Position numbers and translations under genes: made by a program. A stretch of DNA of 64,000 bases from Novosphingobium sp. ERN07 (GTDB taxonomy: Bacteria > Pseudomonadota > Alphaproteobacteria > Sphingomonadales > Sphingomonadaceae): the NCBI RefSeq assembly GCF_012641335.1, contig NZ_JABAID010000003.1, positions 124,001-188,000 of the forward strand, in the 5' to 3' direction. Below are positions 33,358 to 41,560 of the stretch, piece by piece; positions within the stretch are counted from its first letter, which is position 1; every line of letters starts with the position of its first letter. The notes under the pieces are model-generated. The model ran no database searches. It was given only the letters and a program-made list of their open reading frames with translations, and was not told where the DNA came from.

Positions 33358-34392
33358 ATGAGCAAGACACTCATAGTCGCAACCGACGGACAGGCCGTCA
33401 TGCGCAGCCACGACGATGGCAAGAGCTGGTATCGCATCAATATCCGGCAGGATCTTGAATACGATGATCGCGTGCGCTGCCTGCTGGTTGATCCCGCCAA
33501 CCCGGAAGCGGTGTTTGCAGGTGCTGAAAAGGGCCTGTTCTATTCCGAAGACTGTGGCGTCCATTGGCGCCGGATCGATTGCGCGCTGAACGGCTATGCC
33601 GTGTGGAAACTGGCGGTGAGCGAAAGCGATCCGCGCGTGATGTATGCCGGAACCGGCGCACCTTCGCGTTCGGCGCTGTTCCGTTCGATCGACGGTGGAC
33701 AGACCTGGGAAAAGACCACGCTGGAAATGCCCGAGTTCTGCGAAGGCGTGAACCGCCCGCGTATGCTGGCGGTGGTTGTTGATCCGCATGATCCGAAGGA
33801 TGTCTGGGCGGGCGTCGAGGAAGGTGGCCTGTGGCGCAGCCGCGATGGCGGCGATACCTGGGACCGCATTGACACGACGTGGTCGGAGTTCGGTGGCAAT
33901 TCGGACCTGCACGACATCATGATCCTGCCGCAGGACGATGGCAGCACGGTGCATCTGGCACTGACCGTCATTGCCCTTTATCGTTCGACCGATGATGGCA
34001 AGACTTGGGACCGCACGCCTGCTAAGGCCGCTTGGGGTCTGCGCTATTCGCGCGTGATGCTGCGCAAGCCGGGCAGCGCAACGCAGATTGCTGTAGGCAT
34101 CGGCGATGGCACGCCGGGCACGACCGCAGCGATCCTGACATCGGACGATGCGGGCCTGACCTGGACCCATGCCGCGCTCGACAAGCCATCGAACTCGTGC
34201 ATGTGGGCGTTCGGTTCAAACCCTGCCGATCCGGATTTCCTGCTTGCCGCAAGCAAGTTCGGCTATCTTTACCGCAGCACCGACGGTGGTCGGAACTGGA
34301 CCAAGGAATGGCGCGAATTCAACGAGATCACCGATCTCGCCTGGGTTGAAGGTGTGCCGCAGGATCTGGGGTTGCCGCATGTCACCAATTAA
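33358..34392 (+). CDS. Seven-bladed Asp-box (BNR-repeat) beta-propeller protein
   Basis: 344 residues built from repeats. Asp-boxes (S-x-D-x-G-x-x-W or close variants) occur at about residues 17, 63, 110, 161, 210, 262 and 307, spaced 45-52 residues apart: SHDDGKSW, SEDCGVHW, SIDGGQTW, SRDGGDTW, STDDGKTW, SDDAGLTW and STDGGRNW. That predicts a closed seven-bladed propeller. There is no signal peptide and no sialidase arginine triad is apparent, so it is probably cytoplasmic and not a neuraminidase. It lies 38 bases after the ALDH and overlaps the VOC gene. The role is unknown; candidates are a scaffold, lactonase-like hydrolase or ligand carrier. Confidence 0.88.
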   Translation: MSKTLIVATDGQAVMRSHDDGKSWYRINIRQDLEYDDRVRCLLVDPANPEAVFAGAEKGLFYSEDCGVHWRRIDCALNGYAVWKLAVSESDPRVMYAGTGAPSRSALFRSIDGGQTWEKTTLEMPEFCEGVNRPRMLAVVVDPHDPKDVWAGVEEGGLWRSRDGGDTWDRIDTTWSEFGGNSDLHDIMILPQDDGSTVHLALTVIALYRSTDDGKTWDRTPAKAAWGLRYSRVMLRKPGSATQIAVGIGDGTPGTTAAILTSDDAGLTWTHAALDKPSNSCMWAFGSNPADPDFLLAASKFGYLYRSTDGGRNWTKEWREFNEITDLAWVEGVPQDLGLPHVTN

Positions 34393-34843
34393 TGTCGATC
34401 GCATCGCGCATATCGTCCTGTTCGTGCGCGATCCCGAGGCCTCGGCGCAGTGGTACTGCGACGTGCTGAACATGAAGATCACCGCGCGCGCGGGAGATGG
34501 CCCCTACAAGGGCGGCGTGTTCATGAGCTTCGGCGAGAGCGACCACGACATTGCCCTGTTCAAGGCCGAGGAAGGCGCGACCAAGGGCAAGGAGTTCGAG
34601 CATGTCGGCCTGATGCTGAAGAGCACCAGCATGGAAGACCTGCGCGCCAACTATGCCTTCTTCAACGAGCGCGGGGTCGAGATCGCCGAGATCCTCGATC
34701 ATGGTGTGTCGGTGGGGATCTATTTCTACGATCCCGACGGCCACATGCTCGAGGTGTTCTGCCAGCGCGTGCCGCAGGCAGGGGGATTGTCGCAGGCCGA
34801 ATTGAACCGGAATCAGGGGCAGGCCGATCCGACGAGCCTGTGA
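34379..34843 (+). CDS. VOC-superfamily protein (extradiol-dioxygenase/glyoxalase fold)
   Basis: 154 residues from ATG 34379, overlapping the propeller gene by 14 bases. Two paired beta-alpha-beta-beta-beta units are visible, with likely metal ligands His11 (RIAHIVLFV), His75 (FEHVGLML) and Glu125 (HMLEVFCQR), the pattern of type-I extradiol dioxygenases and glyoxalases. One VOC domain is short for a classic catechol 2,3-dioxygenase, so it could be a single-domain dioxygenase, isomerase or epimerase. Proximity to the MhpD-like hydratase (30795) suggests ring-cleavage chemistry, but this is inference. Confidence 0.82.
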   Translation: MSPINVDRIAHIVLFVRDPEASAQWYCDVLNMKITARAGDGPYKGGVFMSFGESDHDIALFKAEEGATKGKEFEHVGLMLKSTSMEDLRANYAFFNERGVEIAEILDHGVSVGIYFYDPDGHMLEVFCQRVPQAGGLSQAELNRNQGQADPTSL

Positions 34844-34908
34844 TGGCAAGATTGACGTCGTGAGCCGCTGCAAAGGTGGCCACGACCGGAATTGACTGGG
34901 GAGTTATC

Positions 34909-35514
34909 ATGACGACTTATGCCGCCAACTTTGGCGCCTTTCACATTCGCCGCTGGTATGCGCAGATTCAGGAAATCTGGGCGGGCGAAACCGGAGCTGC
35001 CGCCGATGGCGCGCCCGTGTTCAAGTACATGATCGGTGCCTGCATCAAGAACCCTTACGCCGGCCAGTTCGTCGAGGACCTTTCCGCGTGGATCGAAGCA
35101 TCGCCGGAACTCGGCGTCGAAATCGGCCGCCGGCTCAACGCGCTTTCGGGCAATGCCAAGATCGAAAGCTATGGCAAGGCGATCCTGGTTGGCATCGATG
35201 GCGAATACGAGCATGGCAATGCCTTGCTGACCAATCCCGCTGCCAATCCCATCCGTGACGCGGTTGGCGGTGGCGCTTCCTGGGTGCCGAGCACCGGCAA
35301 GCGCGGCGTGCCGGGCACGATCCTCGACATTCCGCTGGGTCACAAGGACGCGCTCTATGTGCGTTCGCACTATGACACGATGAGCGTTTCGTTCGACGAT
35401 GGTCCGAACCGCGACGAAGTGATCGTGTGCTGGGCCTTTGCCACGCGCGGCCGTCTCAACGCCCGTCTTGGCGGCCTTCGCGCTGAAGACGCCGAAGGCA
35501 ATGGCCTGACCTGA
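34909..35514 (+). CDS. AA_synth/DUF1185 family protein
   Basis: 201 residues. The family is recognisable from IKNPYAGQFVEDLSAWIEAS, ESYGKAILVGIDGEYEHG, the GASWVPSTGKRGVPGT loop, then IPLGHKDALYVRSHYDTM and the C-terminal NARLGGL. The Pfam name 'amino acid synthesis' is not supported by firm biochemistry that I know of. The Lys/His/Arg-rich conserved core looks enzymatic. Start ATG 34909 is preceded by GGGGAG. It is followed after 10 bases by an alpha/beta hydrolase. In other bacteria such genes often occur near amidohydrolases or ring-opening enzymes (recollection, not checked). Confidence 0.85.
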   Translation: MTTYAANFGAFHIRRWYAQIQEIWAGETGAAADGAPVFKYMIGACIKNPYAGQFVEDLSAWIEASPELGVEIGRRLNALSGNAKIESYGKAILVGIDGEYEHGNALLTNPAANPIRDAVGGGASWVPSTGKRGVPGTILDIPLGHKDALYVRSHYDTMSVSFDDGPNRDEVIVCWAFATRGRLNARLGGLRAEDAEGNGLT

Positions 35515-35524
35515 GGGGCTGGCG

Positions 35525-36445
35525 ATGACTGCACAGGTTCTCGATTCTCCGCCGCAGCCGGTTGCCCTGCTGGATGGTGAGCGCACGCGCACGGTCTCCA
35601 ACGGGGCGGTGAACATCCATGTCCGCGAGTGGGGCGATCCGGCAAGACCGGCGCTTGTCCTGCTGCATGGTCTGCGCGGCTATTCGGGAACCTGGCGCAA
35701 TCTGGCGCGGGCCCTGTCCGACCGCTTCCACATGATCGCCTTCGATGCGCGCGGACGTGGGGAGAGCGACTGGGACCAAGGCCGGAATTACTATACCGAC
35801 GCGTATGTCTCTGATCTGGAAGCGGTGGTGGCAGCATTCGGGCTCGATCGTTTCACGTTGATCGGGCATTCGATGGGCGGGACGACATCCTACGTCTATG
35901 CCAGCCAGAACCGTGAACGGCTGAACGCGCTGGTGGTGGAGGACATCACCGCCGGCTCGTCCGTTTCGGGTGCCGGGTTCGAACGGATCGTGGCCGAGAT
36001 GAAGGCGCTGCCCACGCGCTTTGCCGATTGGGGCGAGGCGCGGGCCTATTGGCGCAAGCTGCGGCCCAACGTGGGCGATGCAGCGATCGAGGAGCGCCTG
36101 TGGGAAAGCATGCGCGGCCAGAGCGATGGATCGGTGATCTGGCGTTATGACGCAGAAGGCATTGCTGAAACTCGGGTTTCGCCGGATCCGGCGCGGGTGG
36201 TGGACCTTTGGCCGGTAATCGCAGGCATTGCGGTGCCGACGCTGGTCGTTCGCGGCAGCAGATCGGATTTCTGCAATCTCGAATCCGTGCGCCAGTTGGA
36301 AGGGCGGAATGCCTTGCTGCGCCATGCGACCGTTGAAGGCGCATCGCATTATGTACACGACGATGCACCGCAGGATTTCCTGAGACTGGTCGAAGGCTTC
36401 CTTGCGGGAGTTGGCGCTGCATCTGCAGAAGGTAACAAGGCATGA
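35525..36445 (+). CDS. Alpha/beta-fold hydrolase
   Basis: 306 residues. The oxyanion-hole LLHGLRGYSGTW, nucleophile Ser116 in the elbow GHSMGG, probable acid Asp248 (RGSRSDF) and base His275 (GASHYVHDD) make a complete triad. FDARGRGESD is typical of the haloperoxidase/meta-cleavage-product hydrolase/enol-lactonase group. There is no signal peptide. It lies 10 bases after the AA_synth gene, and its end overlaps the ThDP gene by 4 bases. It could cleave a C-C bond in a ring-fission product, or an ester or lactone. Confidence 0.88.
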   Translation: MTAQVLDSPPQPVALLDGERTRTVSNGAVNIHVREWGDPARPALVLLHGLRGYSGTWRNLARALSDRFHMIAFDARGRGESDWDQGRNYYTDAYVSDLEAVVAAFGLDRFTLIGHSMGGTTSYVYASQNRERLNALVVEDITAGSSVSGAGFERIVAEMKALPTRFADWGEARAYWRKLRPNVGDAAIEERLWESMRGQSDGSVIWRYDAEGIAETRVSPDPARVVDLWPVIAGIAVPTLVVRGSRSDFCNLESVRQLEGRNALLRHATVEGASHYVHDDAPQDFLRLVEGFLAGVGAASAEGNKA

Positions 36446-38004
36446 GCAAGCGTACCGGCGCCGATGTGATGTTCGACGCGCTTTATCAGGGCGGGGCGGA
36501 GATCTGCTTTGCCAATCCCGGCACGACCGAAATGACCATGGTCAGCGCGCTTGCCCGCAACGGCAAGATCCGATCGGTGCTGAGCCTGTTCGAAGGCGTG
36601 TGCACCGGAGCGGCAGACGGATACAACCGCGTTTCGGGCAAGGTGCCGGTGACGCTGCTGCATCTTGGCCCCGGCTTTGCCAACGGCATTGCCAACCTGC
36701 ACAATGCGCGCCGTGCGGGTTCGCGGATCATCAACGTGATCGGCGATCACGCGACCTGGCATCTGGAATACGATGCACCGCTGACATCGGACATTGAATC
36801 GCTTGCCTCGCCCGTTTCGCGGCAGGTCATCCGCATGGCCTCCACTGCAGCCATCGCACAGGACGTTGACGCGGCCTTTGCGGCGACTTGCGAGGCGGAA
36901 GGTGGCGCGACCACCCTGATCGTGCCGACCGACGTGATCGACGCAGAAGCTTCGGGCGACGTGCAGCAGCTTGTTGCACGGGCGTGGTCCGGCCAGCCTG
37001 TGGGGGCAGAGAAGATTGCGCAGGCAAGGGCAGCTCTGGCAGCGGCGGACGATGTCATCGTGCTGCTGGGCGGCAATGCCCTGACCGAAGCAGGCGTGCG
37101 CGCTGGCGCGGCGCTGGCCGCGCACCTTAGCGGGCGGCTGCTGATGGAGCCCTATCCCGCCATCGTCACGCTGGGCGGCGATTTGCCCGCGGTGGAACGC
37201 CAGGCCTATTTCCCGGACGACGTGATCGCGCAGATGGGCAACGCCACGGTCGTGCTGGCCGGATCGCGGATGCCGATCAGCTACTTCGGCTATGAAGGCT
37301 GGCCAAGCCAGCTGGTTGCAGAGGAACGCCTGGTCCGCCTGGCCGGGCCGGAGCACGACGCTGTCGGGGCCTTGCTCGATCTTGGCGAGGCATTGGGCGC
37401 GACAACGCTTGCCGTGCAGCCTGCGCCCGATCCTGCGGCTCCGGCAGCCGATCGCGATGCGGCGTTGAACCCGGCGCTGGTGGTAGAGGAATTGCTGGCA
37501 CAGCTGCCGCATGATGCGATCATTTCGCTGGAAGGTTCGACGCTTGGCGGACCGTGGCTGCGCAACGCGCACCGTGCGCGGCGGCACCGTGTGATGACCA
37601 ACACCGGTGGCGCCATCGGGCAGGGGTTGCCCTGCGCAGTCGGCGCGGCACTGGCTGAGCCCGAGGCGCGCGTCGTTTCGCTCCAGTCCGATGGCAGTGC
37701 GCAGTACACTCTGCAGGCGCTGTGGACGATGGCGCGCGAGAACCTTGCCGTGACTGTCATCATGGCAGCGAACCACCGCTATGCGATCCTGCAGACCGAG
37801 TTGACCCGCGCCGATGCGCCGCTGGACGACGCTGTGATCGCGGGGCTGACCCGGCTCGACAATCCACGCGTTGACTGGACCGCATTGGCTGCGGGCTATG
37901 GCGTGAAGGCGGTTCGCGTGACGACTTCTGGCGAACTGGAAGCAGCACTGCGCGATGGCCTTGCGCACGATGGTCCAATGCTGATTCAGGCGGAGCTGCC
38001 ATGA
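36442..38004 (+). CDS. Thiamine-diphosphate-dependent enzyme (ALS/benzoylformate decarboxylase-like)
   Basis: 520 residues, the three-domain POX/ALS layout. Glu51 in LFEGVCTGAADGYNRVSG activates the thiazolium. The ThDP/metal motif is altered from GDG to SDGSAQYTLQAL, with AANHRYAIL in place of the usual NN. Family choices are benzoylformate or indolepyruvate-type decarboxylases, acetolactate-synthase-like ligases and oxalyl-CoA-type lyases. It overlaps the hydrolase by 4 bases, and its end overlaps the next SDR by 4. Aldehyde products could feed the ALDHs at 31796 and 39393. Confidence 0.85.
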   Translation: MSKRTGADVMFDALYQGGAEICFANPGTTEMTMVSALARNGKIRSVLSLFEGVCTGAADGYNRVSGKVPVTLLHLGPGFANGIANLHNARRAGSRIINVIGDHATWHLEYDAPLTSDIESLASPVSRQVIRMASTAAIAQDVDAAFAATCEAEGGATTLIVPTDVIDAEASGDVQQLVARAWSGQPVGAEKIAQARAALAAADDVIVLLGGNALTEAGVRAGAALAAHLSGRLLMEPYPAIVTLGGDLPAVERQAYFPDDVIAQMGNATVVLAGSRMPISYFGYEGWPSQLVAEERLVRLAGPEHDAVGALLDLGEALGATTLAVQPAPDPAAPAADRDAALNPALVVEELLAQLPHDAIISLEGSTLGGPWLRNAHRARRHRVMTNTGGAIGQGLPCAVGAALAEPEARVVSLQSDGSAQYTLQALWTMARENLAVTVIMAANHRYAILQTELTRADAPLDDAVIAGLTRLDNPRVDWTALAAGYGVKAVRVTTSGELEAALRDGLAHDGPMLIQAELP

Positions 38005-38777
38005 GCACCGATCCCGTGGCCATCGTGACCGGTGGGAGCGGCGGGATCGCTCCCGGCATCGTGCGGGCACTGTGCGATGCGGGGTTTGTCGTCGTGATCA
38101 CCGCGCGTGGGCTTGAGCGGCTGACGGCTGCGGCCGAGGAGCTGGGCAAGCATGGAACTGTGCTGGCGCTTGGCTCGGACGCTACCGATACGGTGAGCAT
38201 CCGGCACATGGTCGACAGCGTGCTTTCGCGCATCGGCCGGATCGACGTGCTGGTGAACGCTGCGGCAAGTTCGAACCCGATCGGCGGAGCGATCGAACAG
38301 GTCGATATCGACATGTTGATGACCGATGTGGACATCAAGGTTGGCGGATACTTGCGCTATATTCAGGGCATCGTCCCGGTGATGAAGGCGCAAGGGGAAG
38401 GTCACGTGATCAACATCGGCGGGCTGACCGGTCGATCGAGCGACACGTTGAGCGGATTGCGCAACGTGGGTGTGGTGCACCTGACCAAGGTCCTGTCCGA
38501 TCAGCTCGGGCCCTTCGGCATCAGCGTGAACGCGGTGCATCCCGGTATCGTTCGCACGCCGCACCTGGTCGAACTGTTCGACGAGATGGCCCATGAACGG
38601 GGTGTCGATGCCCAAGTGATCGAGGCCGAATTCACAGCAGACATTCCGACCGGCGCCATTCTCGATGTCGATGCCGTGGGGCGGATGGTGGCGTTCCTGG
38701 CAGGTGCGCCCGACTGTTCGATTACTGGCCAGTCACTGACAGTCGATGGTGGATATTCCCGCGGCATCTATCTTTGA
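38001..38777 (+). CDS. SDR-fold protein lacking the catalytic Ser-Tyr-Lys, paralogue of that at 29971
   Basis: 258 residues. It aligns with the minus-strand SDR at the same unusual site: NIGGLTGRSSDTLSGLRNVG here, NVGGLTARCTEALSGMRNTA there. Ser of NxxS and both residues of YxxxK are missing in both. The cofactor loop is TGGSGGIA, with the last Gly changed, and the helix-4 Asn is Asp (DVDIK), so it is more divergent than its paralogue. The C-terminal GQSLTVDGGYSRGIYL is otherwise normal SDR. Tight overlap with the ThDP gene and 14 bases to the cytochrome gene place it in the operon. It may form a hetero-oligomer with the 29971 protein. Confidence 0.85.
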   Translation: MSTDPVAIVTGGSGGIAPGIVRALCDAGFVVVITARGLERLTAAAEELGKHGTVLALGSDATDTVSIRHMVDSVLSRIGRIDVLVNAAASSNPIGGAIEQVDIDMLMTDVDIKVGGYLRYIQGIVPVMKAQGEGHVINIGGLTGRSSDTLSGLRNVGVVHLTKVLSDQLGPFGISVNAVHPGIVRTPHLVELFDEMAHERGVDAQVIEAEFTADIPTGAILDVDAVGRMVAFLAGAPDCSITGQSLTVDGGYSRGIYL

Positions 38778-38791
38778 AGGGGACAAGGACA

Positions 38792-39361
38792 ATGGCAGGC
38801 GAAATGGCTCAGGCAACGAAGTACCCGCTTTCAATGCGCGTTCTGCATTGGCTGCGCGCTGTCATCATCCTCGGCCTGATCTGGTCGGGCTGGTACATGA
38901 CCAGCCTTCCAGAAGACACGCCGATGGCCACCTTCGATCTGTTCTACCCCAACCACAAGCAGTTCGGCGTGCTGGTATGGCTGCTGGCGCTGGTGCATCT
39001 GGCGATCCGCTGGAGCAACCGTGCAACCCTGCCGCATGAACCCGAAGCGCTGAAGCCTTGGGAAAAGACCCTTTCGCACGCCGTGCACCGGCTGATCATG
39101 CTGTTGACCGTGCTGATCCCGCTGCTCGGCTATTCGATGTCGGCCAGCTTCACGCAGAGCGATGGCGTGCCGTTCTTTTTCTTTGGGGAACTGCCGGAAA
39201 TCCTGCCGAAGAACGACAATGCGTTCGAGATCTTCCAGGCACTCCACAAGTACAGTGCCTATGCGCTGCTCACGCTCGTCGCGCTCCACGCTGCCGGCGC
39301 CATCAGGCATCGCATTCTCGACAAGGGCGGCGAAACCGACGCCCTGCCGCGGATGCTCTGA
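38792..39361 (+). CDS. Cytochrome b561-type membrane protein
   Basis: 189 residues with four predicted membrane helices (about 21-38, 58-74, 98-116 and 150-172). Candidate haem ligands are His19 (VLHWLRA), His55 (NHKQFG), His152 (LHKYSAY) and His166 (ALHAAG), matching the prokaryotic b561/CybB pattern. It would pass electrons between quinol and a partner at the inner membrane. No b561 partner such as a YceI-like protein is encoded next to it, so its role in a catabolic operon is unclear; it may accept electrons from one of the dehydrogenases. ATG 38792 is preferred to an upstream TTG. Confidence 0.88.
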   Translation: MAGEMAQATKYPLSMRVLHWLRAVIILGLIWSGWYMTSLPEDTPMATFDLFYPNHKQFGVLVWLLALVHLAIRWSNRATLPHEPEALKPWEKTLSHAVHRLIMLLTVLIPLLGYSMSASFTQSDGVPFFFFGELPEILPKNDNAFEIFQALHKYSAYALLTLVALHAAGAIRHRILDKGGETDALPRML

Positions 39362-39392
39362 CCCCGACAATCATACTATCAAGGCGAATGAC

Positions 39393-40826
39393 ATGACGGC
39401 AGATTCTGCCCTTGGACTGCTGCGTCCGGAAACCCTGGATGCAAACGAAGGTCTGCGGGTGCTCAATCCCGCCAATGGCGCGCTGGTGGCCATGGTCCGC
39501 CGCTATGACGTGGACGAGACCGCCGCGATGATCGATGCCGCCGATGTGGCGCGCCGCGAATGGGGCGCGCGCACCGCCAAGCAGCGCAGCGACGTGCTGC
39601 GCGCGTGGTACGACCTGATGGTTGCGCACGGCGAGGACCTTGCGCTGCTGATGACGCTTGAAAGCGGCAAGCCGCTGGGCGAGGCGCGGGGCGAGGTGAA
39701 GTACGGCGCTTCGTTCATCGAATGGTTTTCAGAAGAAGCGCGGCGCGCCTATGGCGAGGTCATCCCGACATTTGCGACAGACAAGCGCGTGCTGACGCTG
39801 CGGCAGCCGGTTGGCACCTGTGCCGCGATCACGCCGTGGAATTTCCCGCTGGCGATGATCACCCGAAAGGTGGCTCCGGCGCTGGCGGCGGGGTGTTCGA
39901 TCGTGGTCAAGCCGGCCGAAGCCACGCCGCTTTCGGCACTGGCGCTGGAAACGCTGGCGCACCGGGCAGGCGTGCCCGAAGACCTGTTCCGCGTGGCTCC
40001 CGCGCGCAAGTCTTCTGCGATAGGTGACCTGTTCTGCACCCATCCGCTGGTACGCAAGATCAGCTTCACGGGATCGACCGAGGTGGGCAAGGTCATCATG
40101 GCCAAGGCTGCCGGGCAGGTTAAGCGGCTGAGCCTTGAGCTGGGCGGGAATGCGCCGTTCATCGTGTTCGACGATGCCAACATCGATCGCGCCGTTGCCG
40201 GTGCAATGGCTTCGCGTTTCCGTAACGCAGGCCAGACCTGCGTATGTGCCAACCGCTTTCTGGTTCAGGCCGGGGTGCATGATGCCTTTGTCGAGAAGCT
40301 GGCGAGTGCCGTGGCGGCATTGAAGGTGGATGACGGCGTTGCGTCTCCCGCCGCGATGGGCCCGTTGATCGACGAGCGTGCGGTTGAACGCGTTGCGGCA
40401 CTGGTCGAACAGGCGATAGGCGAGGGAGCGGAGCGGATTGGCAGCGATCATCGGGTGCCCGCTGGCGGAGCGTTCCATTCGCCGGTCGTGCTTGCTGGCG
40501 TTACCGAGAACATGGCGATCGCGGGGGAGGAGATATTCGGCCCTGTCGCGCCGGTCCTGCGGTTCGATACCGAGGCCGAAGCTCTGCGCATTGCCAACGA
40601 TACGCCCTACGGCCTTGCCGCCTATGTCTTCACAGCCGATGCCGCACGCCAGTGGCGGATGATGGAAGGGCTGGAATATGGCATGGTCGGGGTCAACGAC
40701 GGACTGATCTCGACCGAGGTCGCCCCGTTCGGTGGCATCAAGGAATCCGGTTTTGGCCGCGAAGGATCGAGCCACGGTCTGGCCGATTACATGAACGTGA
40801 AGTATTGCCTGGTCGGCGGGGTCTGA
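39393..40826 (+). CDS. Succinate-semialdehyde-dehydrogenase-type aldehyde dehydrogenase
   Basis: 477 residues, shorter at the N-terminus than the other ALDHs. The site NAGQTCVCANRF (Cys283, with Cys285 two residues on) and the terminal KESGFGREGSSHGLADYMN and VKYCL are diagnostic of the GabD/SSADH group. Asn150 and Glu249 are present. It would oxidise a short omega-carboxy aldehyde such as succinate or glutarate semialdehyde, giving a central metabolite, so it could be the terminal step of this pathway or of amine degradation by the aminotransferase at 27294. The start is the second of two out-of-frame neighbouring ATGs. Confidence 0.9.
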   Translation: MTADSALGLLRPETLDANEGLRVLNPANGALVAMVRRYDVDETAAMIDAADVARREWGARTAKQRSDVLRAWYDLMVAHGEDLALLMTLESGKPLGEARGEVKYGASFIEWFSEEARRAYGEVIPTFATDKRVLTLRQPVGTCAAITPWNFPLAMITRKVAPALAAGCSIVVKPAEATPLSALALETLAHRAGVPEDLFRVAPARKSSAIGDLFCTHPLVRKISFTGSTEVGKVIMAKAAGQVKRLSLELGGNAPFIVFDDANIDRAVAGAMASRFRNAGQTCVCANRFLVQAGVHDAFVEKLASAVAALKVDDGVASPAAMGPLIDERAVERVAALVEQAIGEGAERIGSDHRVPAGGAFHSPVVLAGVTENMAIAGEEIFGPVAPVLRFDTEAEALRIANDTPYGLAAYVFTADAARQWRMMEGLEYGMVGVNDGLISTEVAPFGGIKESGFGREGSSHGLADYMNVKYCLVGGV

Positions 40827-40854
40827 CCTGTCATTAACACGAAAGGGCATAGGC

Positions 40855-41286
40855 GTGGGCAAGGTCGGTGATGAAGATCGGTTCGAGCGTGGCCTTGCCC
40901 TGCGCAAGGACGTGCTCGGCGCGTCCTATGTCGAAAATGCAATGGCGCAGGCCGATGATTTCACCCGACCGATGCAGGAGCTTTCGACCAGTTACTGCTG
41001 GGGTGAGATCTGGTCCCGTCCCGGCCTTTCGAGGCGGGAGCGCAGCCTGCTGAACCTTGGCATGATCAGCGCGCTCAACCGCCCGCACGAGCTGCGCCTT
41101 CACGTGAAGGCCGCGCGCCGCAATGGCCTGACGAACGAGGAAATCCGGGAGGCCCTGCTGCAGTTGGCCGTTTACTGCGGAATTCCCGCCGGAATAGACT
41201 CCACGCGCATCGCCGCCGAAGCTCTTGCTGAATACGAGGCCGAACTTGCCAGCGCCGGTCCATCGGTGGGCGAGCGGCCGGAATAG
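40855..41286 (+). CDS. Carboxymuconolactone decarboxylase family protein
   Basis: 143 residues from GTG 40855. WSRPGLSRRERSLLNLGMIS, NRPHELRLHVKAA and NEEIREALLQLAVYCGIPAG are the core of the PcaC/AhpD-like CMD family. The CxxC of AhpD is absent, which favours a PcaC-like decarboxylase or isomerase rather than a peroxidase. It is the last gene of the ten-gene operon, 28 bases after the ALDH. No other beta-ketoadipate gene is nearby, so a true PcaC role is doubtful. Confidence 0.85.
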   Translation: MGKVGDEDRFERGLALRKDVLGASYVENAMAQADDFTRPMQELSTSYCWGEIWSRPGLSRRERSLLNLGMISALNRPHELRLHVKAARRNGLTNEEIREALLQLAVYCGIPAGIDSTRIAAEALAEYEAELASAGPSVGERPE

Positions 41287-41560
41287 CTGGAAACAAAGGC
41301 GCTCGAAGCCATCAAAAGCGACCACCCTTGTTGCCTCTGGCCGAAAATACAATCTATCGGACCGCCGCCGCAATACCGCCAGCGCGGGGTCATGACAAAC
41401 TCGAGACAAGGCTGATGGCTTAACGCCAGGCGCCTGATGACGACAGTTTTGGCACTCCGGACCGCGTACGCGGGATCGGGCAACCGGGGCGCGCCCATGC
41501 GCGATTTCCCGGCTGCAGGCTGCTGCGCGTCATGATCTTGAACCGGGGGTTTTTAGGGCA

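Noticed and set aside
33358..34392. Sialidase or photosystem II assembly factor (Ycf48)
   Set aside because: Asp-boxes alone are not diagnostic; there is no signal peptide, no apparent arginine triad of sialidases, and no photosynthesis gene nearby.
40855..41286. Assignment as pcaC of the beta-ketoadipate pathway
   Set aside because: The family fits, but no pcaB, pcaD, pcaI or pcaJ gene is near and the context is different, so the specific name is not supported.
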